Source: Alphaproteobacteria bacterium (lineage in GTDB: Bacteria > Pseudomonadota > Alphaproteobacteria > Paracaedibacterales > CAIULA01). Taken from it: a stretch of 9,850 nt of DNA. Position 1 is the stretch's first letter, and each line of letters opens with the position of its first letter. The DNA is taken from positions 1 through 9,850 of the forward strand of contig JAIEMR010000035.1 in the NCBI GenBank assembly GCA_019751935.1. Direction: 5' to 3'. The notes beneath the pieces were generated by a model. That model saw nothing but the letters and a program-made list of their open reading frames with translations. It had not been told where the DNA came from and ran no database searches. The position numbers and the translations under genes were made by a program. Positions 1-6,387 of this stretch are shown here, piece after piece.

Positions 1-425
1 TGAACAGTAAGATCATCATAGGCATTTGTTACGACACGGCGGCCTGCGGCTTTAAAAAATTGTTGTGTAAGATCCGCGTCTCCACCAGCCAGATTGCCTA
101 AATCGAAGGGGGTGCCAGGGGAAATAGGTTTGCCACTGCCATCATCCATCCATGGAGAATCGAAAGGTTTTAATTTTTCGAGATCAGCGGTACTTACTGC
201 TAAAGGACCTTTAGGATCACCAGAAGTTCTATCAGAGGGTTTACTTGTTTCCCATGGACATGGAGTAGAGGCATCATCTCTTGCATCATTTATTTCCTTA
301 AGTTTTTTTTCGGTTCGAGCCTGTTCAACACTTGTAATCTCTCTTAGCCCTTCCTCATCCATAGCTACCACACAACTGGTGCTCGTCAATAAGCCAAAGA
401 TGATTAAATTAAAGATTTTTCTCAT
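1..425 (-). CDS. Exported orphan protein, 5' part only (runs off left edge)
   Basis: Reading the minus strand from an ATG at 423-425 gives 141 uninterrupted codons that reach the edge of the window, so the C-terminus is missing. The start is supported by an AGGGAAG Shine-Dalgarno six or so bases upstream and by a promoter-like segment beyond it. The product begins MRKIFNLIIFGLLTSTSCVV, a basic N-tip plus hydrophobic core, followed by a good signal peptidase I site (VVA before MDEEG, cleavage after residue 21). C18 does not sit in a canonical lipobox, so a lipoprotein is less likely. The mature part starts with a charged, probably helical segment (about 22-50) and continues in Pro/Gly/Asp-rich sequence. 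I recognise no domain. A plus-strand ORF over the same bases (94-471) is an antisense shadow. The next gene upstream, at 528-1031, is also exported and shares its promoter region. Confidence 0.75.
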   Translation of the reverse strand, partial: MRKIFNLIIFGLLTSTSCVVAMDEEGLREITSVEQARTEKKLKEINDARDDASTPCPWETSKPSDRTSGDPKGPLAVSTADLEKLKPFDSPWMDDGSGKPISPGTPFDLGNLAGGDADLTQQFFKAAGRRVVTNAYDDLTV

Positions 426-454
426 ATGTCTTCCCTATAAAAATAATTTTACTA

Positions 455-519
455 AAATTATTGCAGAATAGTTTGAGGCGCACTGTCAAGGTGGTTTTAT
501 AAAAAGCTCTAAAGTTTTG
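455..519 (-). promoter_or_regulatory. Promoter region of the left-edge exported gene (copy 1 of a shared upstream block)
   Basis: On the minus strand a perfect TTGACA (484-489) is followed after 18 bases by TGCAAT (460-465), a weak -10; an overlapping AATAAT lies at 457-462. The ATG at 425 follows about 30 bases later. A conserved upstream part reads CAAAACTTTA (510-519), then a T-run. The whole 65-bp block aligns without gaps to 1059-1123 at 47 of 65 positions by hand count. The -35 is seen directly; promoter activity is inferred. Confidence 0.5.
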
Positions 520-527
520 AAATTTTT

Positions 528-1031
528 TTATTGTGGGGTTTCATATTTCATTTTCTCAGCTTGTATCAATTCTTTTTGGCTATATGGTGTTTCACATTCA
601 AGCAATTCTGTTTTAAAAGTTACTAAATCAAATTCTGATTCTCTGGGATTAGATGGATTAAACACGATAGCTAGAAATGATACTAACTCATAAATAGTTT
701 GGAAGTTGTTATCTTTGATCAAATCAGACAACTGATCTAAGGCAGCTTTGCGCTTAATTTCCATTTCGTCTTCAGGTTCTGGAGGAGAAATTAAAGCTTT
801 GCTTTGAGCTTCATAATTATCTTCTTCGGTAAGTTTTCCTATAGCAGTGAGAACAAGGGAATATGTTCGAGGAGCATGAGTAGCTGAGGGGGCGTAGTAA
901 CAAGAGTCTGGTAGCCTGGATCCCTCTTTTAATAATTCGTCCATCATGCCATCATCATACCTCTCATTATCCCTCGCTAAGCTGTCGTTTATAAATAAGA
1001 TTAAAACAAGAAGGCTATAAATTTTTTTCAT
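528..1031 (-). CDS. Exported hypothetical protein, 167 aa, acidic
   Basis: The protein opens with MKKIYSLLVLILFINDSLA, a clear Sec signal peptide with likely cleavage after A19 (SLA before RDNE). The mature chain is small, acidic and probably mostly helical. It carries two cysteines (C44 and C146) that could form one disulfide in the periplasm or outside the cell. Negative charge is concentrated at about 66-92 (LTEEDNYE and PPEPEDEMEIKR). I recognise no family. The ATG at 1029-1031 has no strong Shine-Dalgarno (gaaaaataa lies just before it), but it directly precedes the signal peptide and no better start exists. A promoter-like block at 1059-1123 is shared with the downstream exported gene at 1-425. 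The two genes are about 100 bp apart and each has its own copy of the block, which argues for separate but parallel transcription rather than one operon. Confidence 0.75.
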   Translation of the reverse strand: MKKIYSLLVLILFINDSLARDNERYDDGMMDELLKEGSRLPDSCYYAPSATHAPRTYSLVLTAIGKLTEEDNYEAQSKALISPPEPEDEMEIKRKAALDQLSDLIKDNNFQTIYELVSFLAIVFNPSNPRESEFDLVTFKTELLECETPYSQKELIQAEKMKYETPQ

Positions 1032-1058
1032 TTATTTTTCGTATAAGCAATTGTGGTG

Positions 1059-1123
1059 AAATTATTGCAAAACAGCTGTGTGCCTGCTGTCAAGAGTGTT
1101 TTGAAAAAAGAATTAAAGTTTTG
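1059..1123 (-). promoter_or_regulatory. Promoter region of the 528-1031 gene (copy 2 of the shared upstream block)
   Basis: On the minus strand TTGACA (1088-1093), an 18-base spacer and TGCAAT (1064-1069) repeat exactly the layout seen at 460-489. The distal CAAAACTTTA (1114-1123) is also the same. The conserved parts are the distal block, the T/A runs, the -35 and the -10 region; the spacer has diverged. That pattern is what selection on a promoter would leave, although a recent duplication could also explain it. Confidence 0.5.
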
Positions 1124-1191
1124 GGGCTGTCCCCGAATAATAAGAAAAAGGGAGATCCCTTAAATTTTAAAAGACTTTGGAAATTTTGAAT

Positions 1192-1341
1192 TATAGCAGG
1201 GCCAGGATAAAATGATAATAACCCTCGTCATCAAGAGCCCCGTAGGGGCGTGGTGATCCAGTATATTTCCGGATTGCCACGGAACGATGTTCCTCGAGGT
1301 GACGAAAAATGCATAATCATTTTAAAGGCTGTTCTGCTATA
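1192..1341. repeat. MITE-like palindromic element, copy A (150 bp)
   Basis: The element is bounded by perfect 8-bp terminal inverted repeats, TATAGCAG (1192-1199) and CTGCTATA (1334-1341). The inversion continues imperfectly inward: AAAATGATAAT on the left matches AAAATGATTAT read from the right, then CGTCA opens each inner arm, then a GGGGCGTGGTGATCCAG-like arm faces a CCGTGGCAATCCGG-like arm around an AT centre near 1262-1270. The whole unit could fold into one long hairpin. It has no ORF of note. TA at both outer ends fits the TA target preference of IS630/Tc1-mariner elements, which is family knowledge rather than proof here. A second copy lies at 6941-7090, about 88% identical by hand alignment. 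Confidence 0.75.
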
Positions 1342-1419
1342 TCGCTTAATTTTTTCGGATAATTAAAAAATGCACAGGTCCTTTTTATTTTCAGCGCAGA
1401 TAAGGCAAGAAAGAGTACT

Positions 1420-1902
1420 CTATATTTTAAAATTGCCTTTTCTTCCATCTGGAAGAATGTCCAGAGAAATTCTTTGCGCTCTCACATAGATGTTCTCCCC
1501 ACCGACATCAACTAAAGGAAGTGGAAGCGCGTCACCTTCTAATCTTCTAAAGCCGTGCTGTATAAGTAGAGAATCCTCACCCACACTATCACAAAAGAAA
1601 ACTTCAGAATTAGGTTCTGCTGCTATCTTGTAGCCCTTCTCATTTTGTAAATCGCAGAGAATGCCCAAAAGAGCACTACTTCTGTTTCCAAGCGTAACGA
1701 AATTTCTTATTAATACTTTATGGCCATCTAGTTCTTTTAACGCATAAGTTGCTGTTTCTCCAGTTGAAGTCTCAAATTTGTAACTGCCATTAATAGAGGT
1801 AAATCCGCCTACTAACTCTCCTCTAAAAGAACCATCATCTGTTGATGCCACAGCTCCAGAAAGTCCTATAAAAAATGCAAATAATATCTTTAGGCTTTTC
1901 AT
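1420..1902 (-). CDS. Exported hypothetical protein, 160 aa
   Basis: The N-terminus MKSLKILFAFFIGLSGAVA is a typical Sec signal peptide with probable cleavage after A19 (AVA before STDD). The mature part has a Gly/Ser/Thr-rich, probably beta-structured first half (about 20-55). A mixed region follows with two cysteines, C83 and C104, and the protein ends in a basic tail (PDGRKGNFKI). The stretch around 75-120 (SALLG, then a helix, EKGYKI, and LLIQHGFRRLEG) faintly recalls the end of GNAT acetyltransferases, but not enough to assign that family. The ATG at 1900-1902 is preceded by a weak GTAGAGAG Shine-Dalgarno. The stop (TAG) lies 78 bases before the palindromic element at 1192-1341, which could act as its transcriptional end. 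No domain is recognised. Confidence 0.75.
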   Translation of the reverse strand: MKSLKILFAFFIGLSGAVASTDDGSFRGELVGGFTSINGSYKFETSTGETATYALKELDGHKVLIRNFVTLGNRSSALLGILCDLQNEKGYKIAAEPNSEVFFCDSVGEDSLLIQHGFRRLEGDALPLPLVDVGGENIYVRAQRISLDILPDGRKGNFKI

Positions 1903-2007
1903 TTTTACTCTCTACGCTTTAATTTTAACGAAAAAAGTAAAATATCAGCAAGCTTCAATTCGTATAACTATTATTTTATTAGGCAAAAAATTAACCTTAA
2001 ATTTTAT

Positions 2008-2036
2008 TAAATATCTGTTTTTTGTAATTTTATCAA
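2008..2036 (-). promoter_or_regulatory. Candidate sigma-70 promoter for the 1420-1902 gene
   Basis: On the minus strand TTGATA (2031-2036) and TATTTA (2008-2013) are separated by exactly 17 bases. They sit in the 135-bp gap upstream of the 1902 start and would give a leader of about 100 bases. The region is very AT-rich, so chance matches are common and this is only a candidate. Confidence 0.3.
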
Positions 2037-2037
2037 C

Positions 2038-3039
2038 TTACGCAGCCATATCTTTTTTTGACTGATTAAAAGTTTTCAAATTTTCTTTTTGAAGCCCAAA
2101 TTTCCCAGGAACATATGCGCACAAAAAAGTCTCATCATCTTCTTTTAGATAGTCTGCTGGGAATGTATATTCTCCCCAACTAGATCCTGCAGGCAAAGGA
2201 GCCTCCGTTATGTGCTTGTAGCAAAGTATATGAGTATTGTCTTTAAGAGCTTTAAGGATTTTGGGGTGTGCCGTTAATGCCTCTTGGCTATCTAACAGTA
2301 ACTCTACTGATTCTTTTGATTGAGTTACTAAAACCCCGTGATTGCCATCCTGATCAATACAAAGAAAGGAACCGGTTCGCTCTAACATATAAAATTCTTT
2401 GATTTTGTAGGTTTGAGTGACTATTTTAAAATAATCTTTAAATTTCTCACTACAAAAAGCCGCTTTTTTCTGATCTTCTGGGTCAAATACTGCCTCTATC
2501 TTTTTGGAAAAATCTGCAAAATAAGATTCTTGGCATTTTTCGAGAGTTTCTTGGATAACGGTGTAAAAATTATCCTGATGTTTACGGATATAAGCATCAA
2601 TCACACCTTCGTTAAAAGCCTTAATGACAAGGGTTTCATCAGTCTCCCCTGTTAAAAGGATCTTGCGGATAGATGTATCTTGAATTTTTTTACAAAATTC
2701 CAGGCCATTCATACCGGGCATATTATAGTCAACAATTACTGTTGAAATCTGATCAAACCGAGCGTCATTATAAATCATTTTGTAAATGTTAGACACATTC
2801 ACAGCCATTCGGTAAGTTTCAAGCTCCTCTTCTTCAAGGTAGTTAAAACAATTATGAATCGAAGCTTGCATATTTATATTGTGATAGGCGATTTGTAACG
2901 CTTTTTGCGGAGTCGGCTCAATGATGAATTTTGCAGCATTTCTAGACAATAAGGACTGAAGTTGCCTTAAATAGTTTCTATCATCATCAATTAGCAAAAC
3001 CGTTGTTGGGTGATAAAAAAATGGTAAGCAGCTCTGCAT
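2038..3039 (-). CDS. Response regulator with enlarged receiver domain and unrecognised C-terminal domain, 333 aa
   Basis: The N-terminal part is a CheY-like receiver. TVLLIDDD gives the acidic pair D18/D19, VIVDYNMPGMNG gives the phospho-acceptor D104, LLTGE gives T130, and YIRK gives K153. The acceptor-to-T and acceptor-to-K distances are normal. The distance from acidic pair to acceptor is 86 residues instead of about 40, so some 44 extra residues (roughly 53-97, including an EEEELE patch) are inserted before the third strand. Residues about 160-200 look helical, and the rest (about 200-333) is a mixed alpha/beta domain with no DNA-binding helix-turn-helix, GGDEF, EAL, HD-GYP or kinase motif that I can see. 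No histidine kinase gene is in the window. The ATG at 3037-3039 has a strong AGAGGAG Shine-Dalgarno seven bases upstream. The product is probably cytosolic, and its output mechanism is unknown. Confidence 0.85.
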   Translation of the reverse strand: MQSCLPFFYHPTTVLLIDDDRNYLRQLQSLLSRNAAKFIIEPTPQKALQIAYHNINMQASIHNCFNYLEEEELETYRMAVNVSNIYKMIYNDARFDQISTVIVDYNMPGMNGLEFCKKIQDTSIRKILLTGETDETLVIKAFNEGVIDAYIRKHQDNFYTVIQETLEKCQESYFADFSKKIEAVFDPEDQKKAAFCSEKFKDYFKIVTQTYKIKEFYMLERTGSFLCIDQDGNHGVLVTQSKESVELLLDSQEALTAHPKILKALKDNTHILCYKHITEAPLPAGSSWGEYTFPADYLKEDDETFLCAYVPGKFGLQKENLKTFNQSKKDMAA

Positions 3040-3294
3040 ATGGGTCTCCTCTGATCTAAGCTTATGAAAACGATTTGGAATAAGGACATGTATATTCCCT
3101 CACGATTTAAGCTATGTTTATTTATAAAATAATACATAATGACTTATGTTATTATTCTTATAACAAACATTTACTCTATTTTAATACCTATCATATTTTA
3201 TAGGTGCAGAGTTCCTTGCGCGCAAGCACACAATTATATCAAATATCTCTCTATAATTTATGGATATTTTGATAAAGTCAAGAGGAAAAATATA
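3040..3294. other. Gene-free upstream region of the response regulator gene with two dyads
   Basis: No coding sequence is supported here. The stretch is strongly AT-rich. It holds an inverted repeat at 3128-3156 (12-base left arm, 13-base right arm with one bulged base, TGAC loop) and a perfect 12-bp palindrome, CTTGCGCGCAAG, at 3215-3226 that stands out as a GC island. Both lie upstream of the gene starting at 3039 (about 90-120 and 175-190 bases away), so they could be protein-binding sites. No convincing -35/-10 pair was found. Confidence 0.4.
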
Positions 3295-3363
3295 TTAAAT
3301 AGGTAGATGTATTCTTTGTGGGGCATCTTTGCAGGCATTGTTCGTGAATACAACTATTTTCAT
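3295..3363 (-). CDS. Possible 22-aa small ORF behind a hairpin-masked Shine-Dalgarno
   Basis: The minus strand carries ATG (3361-3363) followed by 22 codons (MKIVVFTNNACKDAPQRIHL plus two more residues) and TAA. A textbook GGAGG (3369-3373) sits five bases upstream. The same GGAGG lies in the 3' arm of a small hairpin, GCCTC-loop-GAGGC on the plus strand (3368-3381), so it could be masked in the RNA. The peptide has no recognised function. The alternative is that it is part of, or a remnant next to, the palindromic repeat at 3399-3505. A longer 65-codon frame overlapping it on the same strand has no good start signal and is not favoured. Confidence 0.25.
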   Translation of the reverse strand: MKIVVFTNNACKDAPQRIHLPI

Positions 3364-3398
3364 GGCTGCCTCCCGCGAGGCCTTGCTCCAAATACCAC

Positions 3399-3505
3399 CG
3401 CCATCTCGAAGCCCCGAAAGGGTTGTGATGATCCTGTGGCTGTTTTGCTAGAGAAGACATTTTCTGGATGGGCACGCCCCCTTGTTTCGGGGGCGCACCA
3501 TGACG
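3399..3505. repeat. Degenerate GC-rich palindromic repeat, related to the core of the 150-bp elements
   Basis: The left arm (CGCCATCTCGAAGCCCCGAA and following, ending at GATCCTG near 3436) is an imperfect inverted copy of the right arm, which runs from CTGGATGGGCACGCCCCC to CACCATGACG near 3505. The same arms, CGTCATnnnGAGCCCCG and GGGGCGTGGnGATCCAG, form the inner core of the elements at 1192-1341 and 6941-7090, but the TATAGCAG ends are absent here. The right arm alone contains a strong hairpin, ACGCCCCC-TTGTTTC-GGGGGCGC (3474-3496). It starts 17 bases past the stop of the 3523-4476 gene on the minus strand, so it may end or protect that transcript, although no U-tract follows. The intervening loop (about 3437-3463) is not palindromic. 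Confidence 0.6.
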
Positions 3506-3522
3506 ATTATGAATTTAAAAGC

Positions 3523-4476
3523 TTACTTTTCTTCAGCCTCGGTTGAGGCGGACACTGGCAATTCAATTAAACGTGCATAGGCAACTAAAGGTCTGTCATA
3601 AAATTTATCCATCCCAGGAGCTGCATGTCTAACAAAACCAGTCAGACCGTCATACTTTTGAAGGATAGCATCATGCGCTCCGTCCCTATCTGTAATCATA
3701 TAAGTTTGATGGGGAACAGTTCTAACTTGCTTTAGAAGAGTTGCATCATTTTCAGGAGGTAATAAGCTTCCAATACCCTTAGCGAATACTGCCAAGTTGT
3801 ACATGCTTTCAAGAATACCAAGAAGATCTTCTTCATTAACTGTGTCATTTAGATACAAATAATGACTAACAAGGCCAAGAGGTTTTCCAGTTGAGTCTAA
3901 AACTTGAGTATCACTTTCTCTACCTCCATCTGCTTTTGGCTCTCCTAACGCTCTGGTTCCTGATGCGACAAAACTTTCGATAATGTCTGCATGTTCATCG
4001 ATTTTGTATCCAGCACCAACTGCAGCTCCAAAGGAAGGTTGAACGCCGTGACCAACAACACCTTTATATTCAAGATCACCAGTTGCTGTTTTTTTCCAAA
4101 CAAGTACTGAATAAAAAGGATTTGGGGCAGTTCTTTGACTGAAGAGATTATCCTCGCCTTTTCTTGAAAGAGCTTTACTTAAAAACAATCCGACAAAAGG
4201 ATCCGTTCCGCCATGAACCTGTTTCAATAATTCAACGTCTGCTTTTGAGTCACGAAAACCTCTTATAACCAAAGTGTCTGATTCACCAGAAATTTCTCGT
4301 GAAAAACTTTCGCCGACTTGTTTATATTGAAATCCTTCTGGTTTTATAGCCGCTGCTCTTACTCTAGCTACTATAGCATCTGGGGTAAGTTCGGCTTCCT
4401 CCATTGCAAAAACTTGGTCCGCTGTACAGACACTTAAAAACCCAATAATGGGCAAAAGAATCATTTTCTTAAACAT
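3523..4476 (-). CDS. Exported hypothetical protein, 317 aa
   Basis: The N-terminus has a Sec signal peptide: MFKK, a hydrophobic core (about 5-17), and the cleavage site VFA before MEEAE after residue 24. That site resembles the VVA/MDEE site of the protein at 1-425. The only cysteine, C17, is in the signal peptide, so the mature protein has no disulfides. The mature chain looks like a single globular alpha/beta domain of about 290 residues. It includes a Gly/Ala-rich stretch (GHGVQPSFGAAVGAGYK, about 142-158) and an acidic end (STEAEEK). I recognise no family. The ATG at 4474-4476 has GAGGAAA about six bases upstream, which fixes the start. The gene is divergent from ettA, with a 164-bp gap that must hold both promoters. 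A GC-rich palindromic repeat follows the stop almost immediately. Confidence 0.8.
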   Translation of the reverse strand: MFKKMILLPIIGFLSVCTADQVFAMEEAELTPDAIVARVRAAAIKPEGFQYKQVGESFSREISGESDTLVIRGFRDSKADVELLKQVHGGTDPFVGLFLSKALSRKGEDNLFSQRTAPNPFYSVLVWKKTATGDLEYKGVVGHGVQPSFGAAVGAGYKIDEHADIIESFVASGTRALGEPKADGGRESDTQVLDSTGKPLGLVSHYLYLNDTVNEEDLLGILESMYNLAVFAKGIGSLLPPENDATLLKQVRTVPHQTYMITDRDGAHDAILQKYDGLTGFVRHAAPGMDKFYDRPLVAYARLIELPVSASTEAEEK

Positions 4477-4507
4477 GTGTTTTCCTCAATAAAATTAATA
4501 TAAAGCT

Positions 4508-4536
4508 GTTATGAACCTATGAAGGCACTTCGTCAA
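4508..4536 (-). promoter_or_regulatory. Candidate sigma-70 promoter for the 317-aa exported protein gene
   Basis: On the minus strand TTGACG (4531-4536) and CATAAC (4508-4513) are 17 bases apart, and the transcript would start about 25 bases before the ATG at 4476. The boxes match consensus at five and four of six positions. In the same gap, plus-strand TAAAAT (4556-4561) could be a -10 for ettA, but it lacks a convincing -35. Confidence 0.4.
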
Positions 4537-4640
4537 CTTCTATATAAGCGCCAAATAAAATACTGCAAACTTTTTTAATGCAAGCCACCTCGGATTCAGG
4601 CAGGATAAGCAAAATTAGAAAAACATAAGGACCCCTATCA

Positions 4641-6320
4641 ATGGCAGCATATCAATACATTTATGTAATGAAGAGTCTTTCAAAAATCTTTCCTGGCGGG
4701 CGCGAAATTTTAAAGGACGTTTGGCTTTCTTTCTACCCAGGCGCAAAAATCGGTATTATCGGCCCGAATGGATCCGGTAAATCAACCCTTTTAAAAATCA
4801 TGGCGGGCCTTGATAAGGAATTTAATGGCGAAGCGTGGGCAGCAGACGGCGTTAAAATCGGCTACTTGTCCCAAGAACCTGAATTGGACCCAAGCTTAGA
4901 TGTGGCCGGTAACGTCATGGCTGGCCTATCTGAAATCAAAGGTTTGTTGGACCGCTTTGAGGCGCTTAATCTGAAATTCGCTGAACCGATGAGCGATGAT
5001 GAAATGAATGCCTTGATTGCAGAACAAGGCGAACTTCAAGAACAAATCGACAACCTTGATGCCTGGGATCTTGATCGTAAAATCGAAATTGCAATGGATG
5101 CCCTCAGGTGCCCACCTGGTGATGCTGCCGTTGCCAATCTTTCGGGTGGTGAAAAGCGTCGTGTGGCTTTGTGTCGTTTACTTCTTCAAAAACCAGACAT
5201 GCTTTTGTTGGACGAACCGACGAACCATTTGGACGCTGAGTCTGTTGCATGGCTAGAACGATATCTAAAGGATTATACTGGAACCGTTGTTCTGATCACC
5301 CATGATCGATATTTCTTAGATAATGTTGTTGGTTGGATTTTAGAACTTGATCGTGGTCAAGGGATTCCCTATGAAGGAAATTATTCCAGCTGGCTAGAAC
5401 AAAAACAAAAGCGTCTGTTTACAGAACAAAAGCAAGAAACCAATCGCCAAAAGCAGTTGGCCCGCGAATTAGACTGGATCCGTCAATCGCCAAAGGGTCG
5501 TCAAAGCAAAAGCAAGGCCCGTATTCAAGCTTATGAATCCCTATTGAATGACACCCAAGATCAAGGTCAAGGCGATGGAGCGATTCACATTCCTCCAGGT
5601 CCTCGCCTCGGTGATACCGTCATTCTAGCCGATCATTTGTCCAAGGGGTTTGGTGATCGTTTACTGATTGATGACGTTAACTTTAATCTGCCCCGCGGCG
5701 GGATTGTTGGTATCATTGGACCAAACGGCGCCGGCAAAACAACCCTTTTCCGCATGCTAACGGATCAAGAAAAACCTGATCAGGGAACCTTAAAGATTGG
5801 TGAAACCGTGGTTATGGGTTATGTCGATCAATCCCGTGATGCTTTGAATGCCAACAAAACCGTATGGGAAGAAATCTCTGGCGGCCTTGACGAAGTTGCC
5901 CTTGGCAAACGCACTATGCCAAGTCGTGCTTATTGTGGATTGTTTAATTTTAAGGGGCCAGATCAACAGAAAAAAGTAGGGCAACTTTCGGGCGGTGAAC
6001 GTAACCGTGTCCATCTTGCTAAGATGCTAAAATCAGGCGCCAACGTTCTGCTATTGGACGAGCCGACCAACGATTTGGATGTTGAAACTTTACGTTCCCT
6101 TGAAGAAGGCCTTTTGGATTTTGCAGGTTGTGCGATTGTCATCAGTCATGACAGATGGTTTTTAGACCGTATCGCAACGCATATTCTGGCCTTTGAAGGG
6201 GACAGTCAAGTCGTTTGGTTTGAAGGAAACTATCAATCTTACGAGGAAGATAAAAAACGCCGCTTAGGCATTAATGCTGACCAACCGCACCGTATTAAAT
6301 ATAAGCCATTGGCAAGATAA
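4641..6320 (+). CDS. ettA: ABC-F ATPase EttA, energy-dependent translational throttle
   Basis: This is a soluble, two-nucleotide-domain ABC-F protein with no membrane segment. Known EttA binds the ribosomal E site and gates entry into elongation according to the ATP/ADP ratio. NBD1 has Walker A GPNGSGKST (41-49), signature LSGGE (167-171), Walker B MLLLDE (187-192, catalytic E192) and switch H221. NBD2 has GPNGAGKTT (360-368), LSGGE (449-453), VLLLDE (469-474, E474) and H503. The EttA-type arm insertion lies in NBD1 at about 95-140. The interdomain linker, the P-site tRNA interaction motif, spans about 242-322 and is rich in K/R/Q (LEQKQKRLF, RQSPKGRQSKSKAR). The length of 559 aa is normal for EttA, and all catalytic motifs are intact. 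AAGGA at 4627-4631 lies nine bases before the ATG. It is the only plus-strand gene here and is visibly richer in GC than its neighbours. Confidence 0.95.
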   Translation: MAAYQYIYVMKSLSKIFPGGREILKDVWLSFYPGAKIGIIGPNGSGKSTLLKIMAGLDKEFNGEAWAADGVKIGYLSQEPELDPSLDVAGNVMAGLSEIKGLLDRFEALNLKFAEPMSDDEMNALIAEQGELQEQIDNLDAWDLDRKIEIAMDALRCPPGDAAVANLSGGEKRRVALCRLLLQKPDMLLLDEPTNHLDAESVAWLERYLKDYTGTVVLITHDRYFLDNVVGWILELDRGQGIPYEGNYSSWLEQKQKRLFTEQKQETNRQKQLARELDWIRQSPKGRQSKSKARIQAYESLLNDTQDQGQGDGAIHIPPGPRLGDTVILADHLSKGFGDRLLIDDVNFNLPRGGIVGIIGPNGAGKTTLFRMLTDQEKPDQGTLKIGETVVMGYVDQSRDALNANKTVWEEISGGLDEVALGKRTMPSRAYCGLFNFKGPDQQKKVGQLSGGERNRVHLAKMLKSGANVLLLDEPTNDLDVETLRSLEEGLLDFAGCAIVISHDRWFLDRIATHILAFEGDSQVVWFEGNYQSYEEDKKRRLGINADQPHRIKYKPLAR

Positions 6321-6333
6321 AACTAAAAAAGAA

Positions 6334-6370
6334 ATCTATGTGTATCAATTCTAATAGGATACACATAGAT
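6334..6370. terminator. Hairpin between convergent genes, intrinsic terminator for the minus strand
   Basis: A perfect 13-bp stem, ATCTATGTGTATC (6334-6346) and GATACACATAGAT (6358-6370), encloses an 11-base loop. It lies between the ettA stop (6320) and the stop of the convergent gene (6388). Read on the minus strand it is followed by TTTCTTTTTT, a proper U-tract, so it should terminate the 6388-6864 transcript. Read on the plus strand there is no U-run, so any effect on ettA would be weaker. The stem is AT-rich but long. Confidence 0.7.
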
Positions 6371-6387
6371 CCGTATTGTTGGAAAAC

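Noticed and set aside
94..471. Plus-strand 125-codon open frame
   Set aside because: It lies antisense to the left-edge exported gene, whose minus-strand frame has a ribosome binding site, a signal peptide and an upstream promoter block. The plus-strand product has no such support.
1148..1161. Palindrome AAGGGA-GA-TCCCTT as a terminator
   Set aside because: A two-base loop is too small for a stable RNA hairpin and there is no U-tract; it may be chance.
1420..1902. GNAT acetyltransferase assignment for the 160-aa exported protein (and, more weakly, the 317-aa one)
   Set aside because: The EKGYKI...LLIQHGFRRLEG stretch is reminiscent of GNAT ends, but the acetyl-CoA binding R/Q-x-x-G-x-G/A motif is not seen and a Sec signal is unusual for that family.
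2413..2655. Plus-strand 80-codon frame inside the response regulator gene
   Set aside because: It is antisense to a clear receiver-domain protein and composed of low-complexity Phe/Leu/Lys sequence.
3278..3546. Open frames on both strands across the GC-rich palindrome (65 and 79 codons)
   Set aside because: They translate the inverted repeat itself, lack suitable start signals, and one overlaps the end of the real 3523-4476 gene.
5017..6014. Internal frames within ettA (plus 5017-5256 and minus 5790-6014)
   Set aside because: Both are fully contained in a well-conserved ABC-F gene in other frames.
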